The notes under the pieces are model-generated. The model was not told the origin of the DNA, did no database searches, and was given only the letters and a program-made list of their open reading frames with translations. A stretch of DNA of 5,604 bases. It comes from DAIPHL01 sp036771375 (GTDB lineage Bacteria > Synergistota > Synergistia > Synergistales > Synergistaceae). Positions 5,203 to 5,604 of the stretch are shown here, in pieces (position 1 is the first letter of the stretch; every line of letters begins with the position of its first letter). Location of the stretch: assembly GCA_036771375.1 (NCBI GenBank), contig DAIPHL010000141.1, forward strand, positions 1-5,604. The letters are read 5' to 3'. Both the position numbers and the translations under genes were made by a program.

Positions 5203-5604
5203 TTGTCCCTCTCGAAAATCACAATTCGCAACCTCGTCCGGTGGGCGGCGCCCTTCGCCGTCCTCCTCTGCGTGACGTCGGCGTCCTCTGTGCGCGCCGC
5301 CCCGAAGTTCGCCGACATCGTCCGCTTCCCCCAGAGCGCCTCCTCATACCTGCCCACGGCGCCGGATGCGCCGATCACGGACTACGAGAACCAAAAGATC
5401 TATGCCAGCGAGTTCCTTCGCCGGTACTTTGCGCCCTGGCAGAACCAGGATCTCTCGTACCTGGATCTCACGGCCGACAAGGTGCGGAGCCTCCTCGCCG
5501 GGGTGGGAAAAAGACGCCTCTTTACCGGAAACGGCAAGCCCTTTCCCGCCGCGGAGCTCGCGAAAATCGTCCGCCGCGCCTCCGTGGACCTCGAAGCGCC
5601 GACC
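5203..5604 (+). CDS. Secreted NlpC/P60-type cell-wall hydrolase, N-terminal part (3'-truncated by window edge)
   Basis: This frame has no stop to the window end and encodes 134 visible residues. It begins with a signal peptide: basic residues K5, R9, R13, hydrophobic core of about 14-27, and a probable cleavage after residue 32 or 33 (VRAA). The mature start has a Pro-rich strand (SSYLPTAPDAPITDY) followed by EFLRRYFAPWQNQ (70-82). That combination, with the following L-x-L and helix (about 95-101), resembles the N-terminal 'clip' region (N_NLPC_P60) that precedes SH3 domains and a Cys-His NlpC/P60 peptidase in secreted lysins such as the Desulfovibrio vulgaris one. The SH3 and catalytic domains, if present, lie beyond the window, so the enzymatic role (cleaving peptidoglycan stem peptides in the periplasm) is inferred. 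TTG at 5203 is the only possible start codon between the upstream stop and the signal peptide, and it has a GGAG RBS. Likely co-transcribed with the XpaC-like gene. Confidence 0.68.
   Translation, partial: MSLSKITIRNLVRWAAPFAVLLCVTSASSVRAAPKFADIVRFPQSASSYLPTAPDAPITDYENQKIYASEFLRRYFAPWQNQDLSYLDLTADKVRSLLAGVGKRRLFTGNGKPFPAAELAKIVRRASVDLEAPT

Noticed and set aside
4977..5378. Minus-strand ORF opposite the XpaC-like and lysin genes
   Set aside because: It spans the 3' end of one supported gene and the signal peptide of another, has no RBS or recognisable domain, and looks like a codon-bias shadow.

Overview
The window is a compact, GC-rich (about 60% by eye) bacterial chromosomal segment with six protein genes, the first and last cut by the window edges. 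I see no rRNA, tRNA, CRISPR array, insertion sequence or phage gene. The tight rimO-pgpA-pncC order and the secreted lysin fit an anaerobic Gram-negative-type bacterium. My best guess is Synergistota, but this is inference from gene order and protein character, not something the sequence proves.

Positions 1-2277 (+ strand) hold a tight three-gene operon: rimO (ribosomal protein S12 methylthiotransferase, 5' end missing), pgpA (phosphatidylglycerophosphatase A) and pncC (CinA C-terminal-type NMN amidohydrolase). Each junction is a 4-base ATGA stop/start overlap, so the genes are probably translationally coupled. Their products serve ribosome maturation, phosphatidylglycerol synthesis and pyridine nucleotide recycling.

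Positions 2270-2814 (+) hold a separate unit. A perfect extended -10 element overlaps the pncC stop codon. It is followed by a leader with a GNRA-capped hairpin at the predicted 5' end, then a 156-residue protein with a signal peptide that I cannot assign to a characterised function. This gene converges on the next one across a 43-base gap with no recognisable terminator.

Positions 2858-4300 (- strand) encode a MATE-family multidrug/cation antiporter whose start codon is uncertain. Positions 4301-4488 are relatively AT-rich and carry candidate divergent promoters that overlap each other, one for the MATE gene and one for the rightward genes.

Positions 4489-5604 (+) encode a two-TM, XpaC-like membrane protein (211 residues), followed in the same reading frame by a TTG-started, signal-peptide-bearing protein cut by the window end. 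Its first 134 residues resemble the N-terminal clip region of NlpC/P60 cell-wall hydrolases. The right half of the window therefore has a cell-envelope flavour. I found no clear new defence or mobile system. The most interesting points are regulatory (the 2270-2343 leader and the overlapping divergent promoters) and the easily missed TTG-started gene at the right edge.
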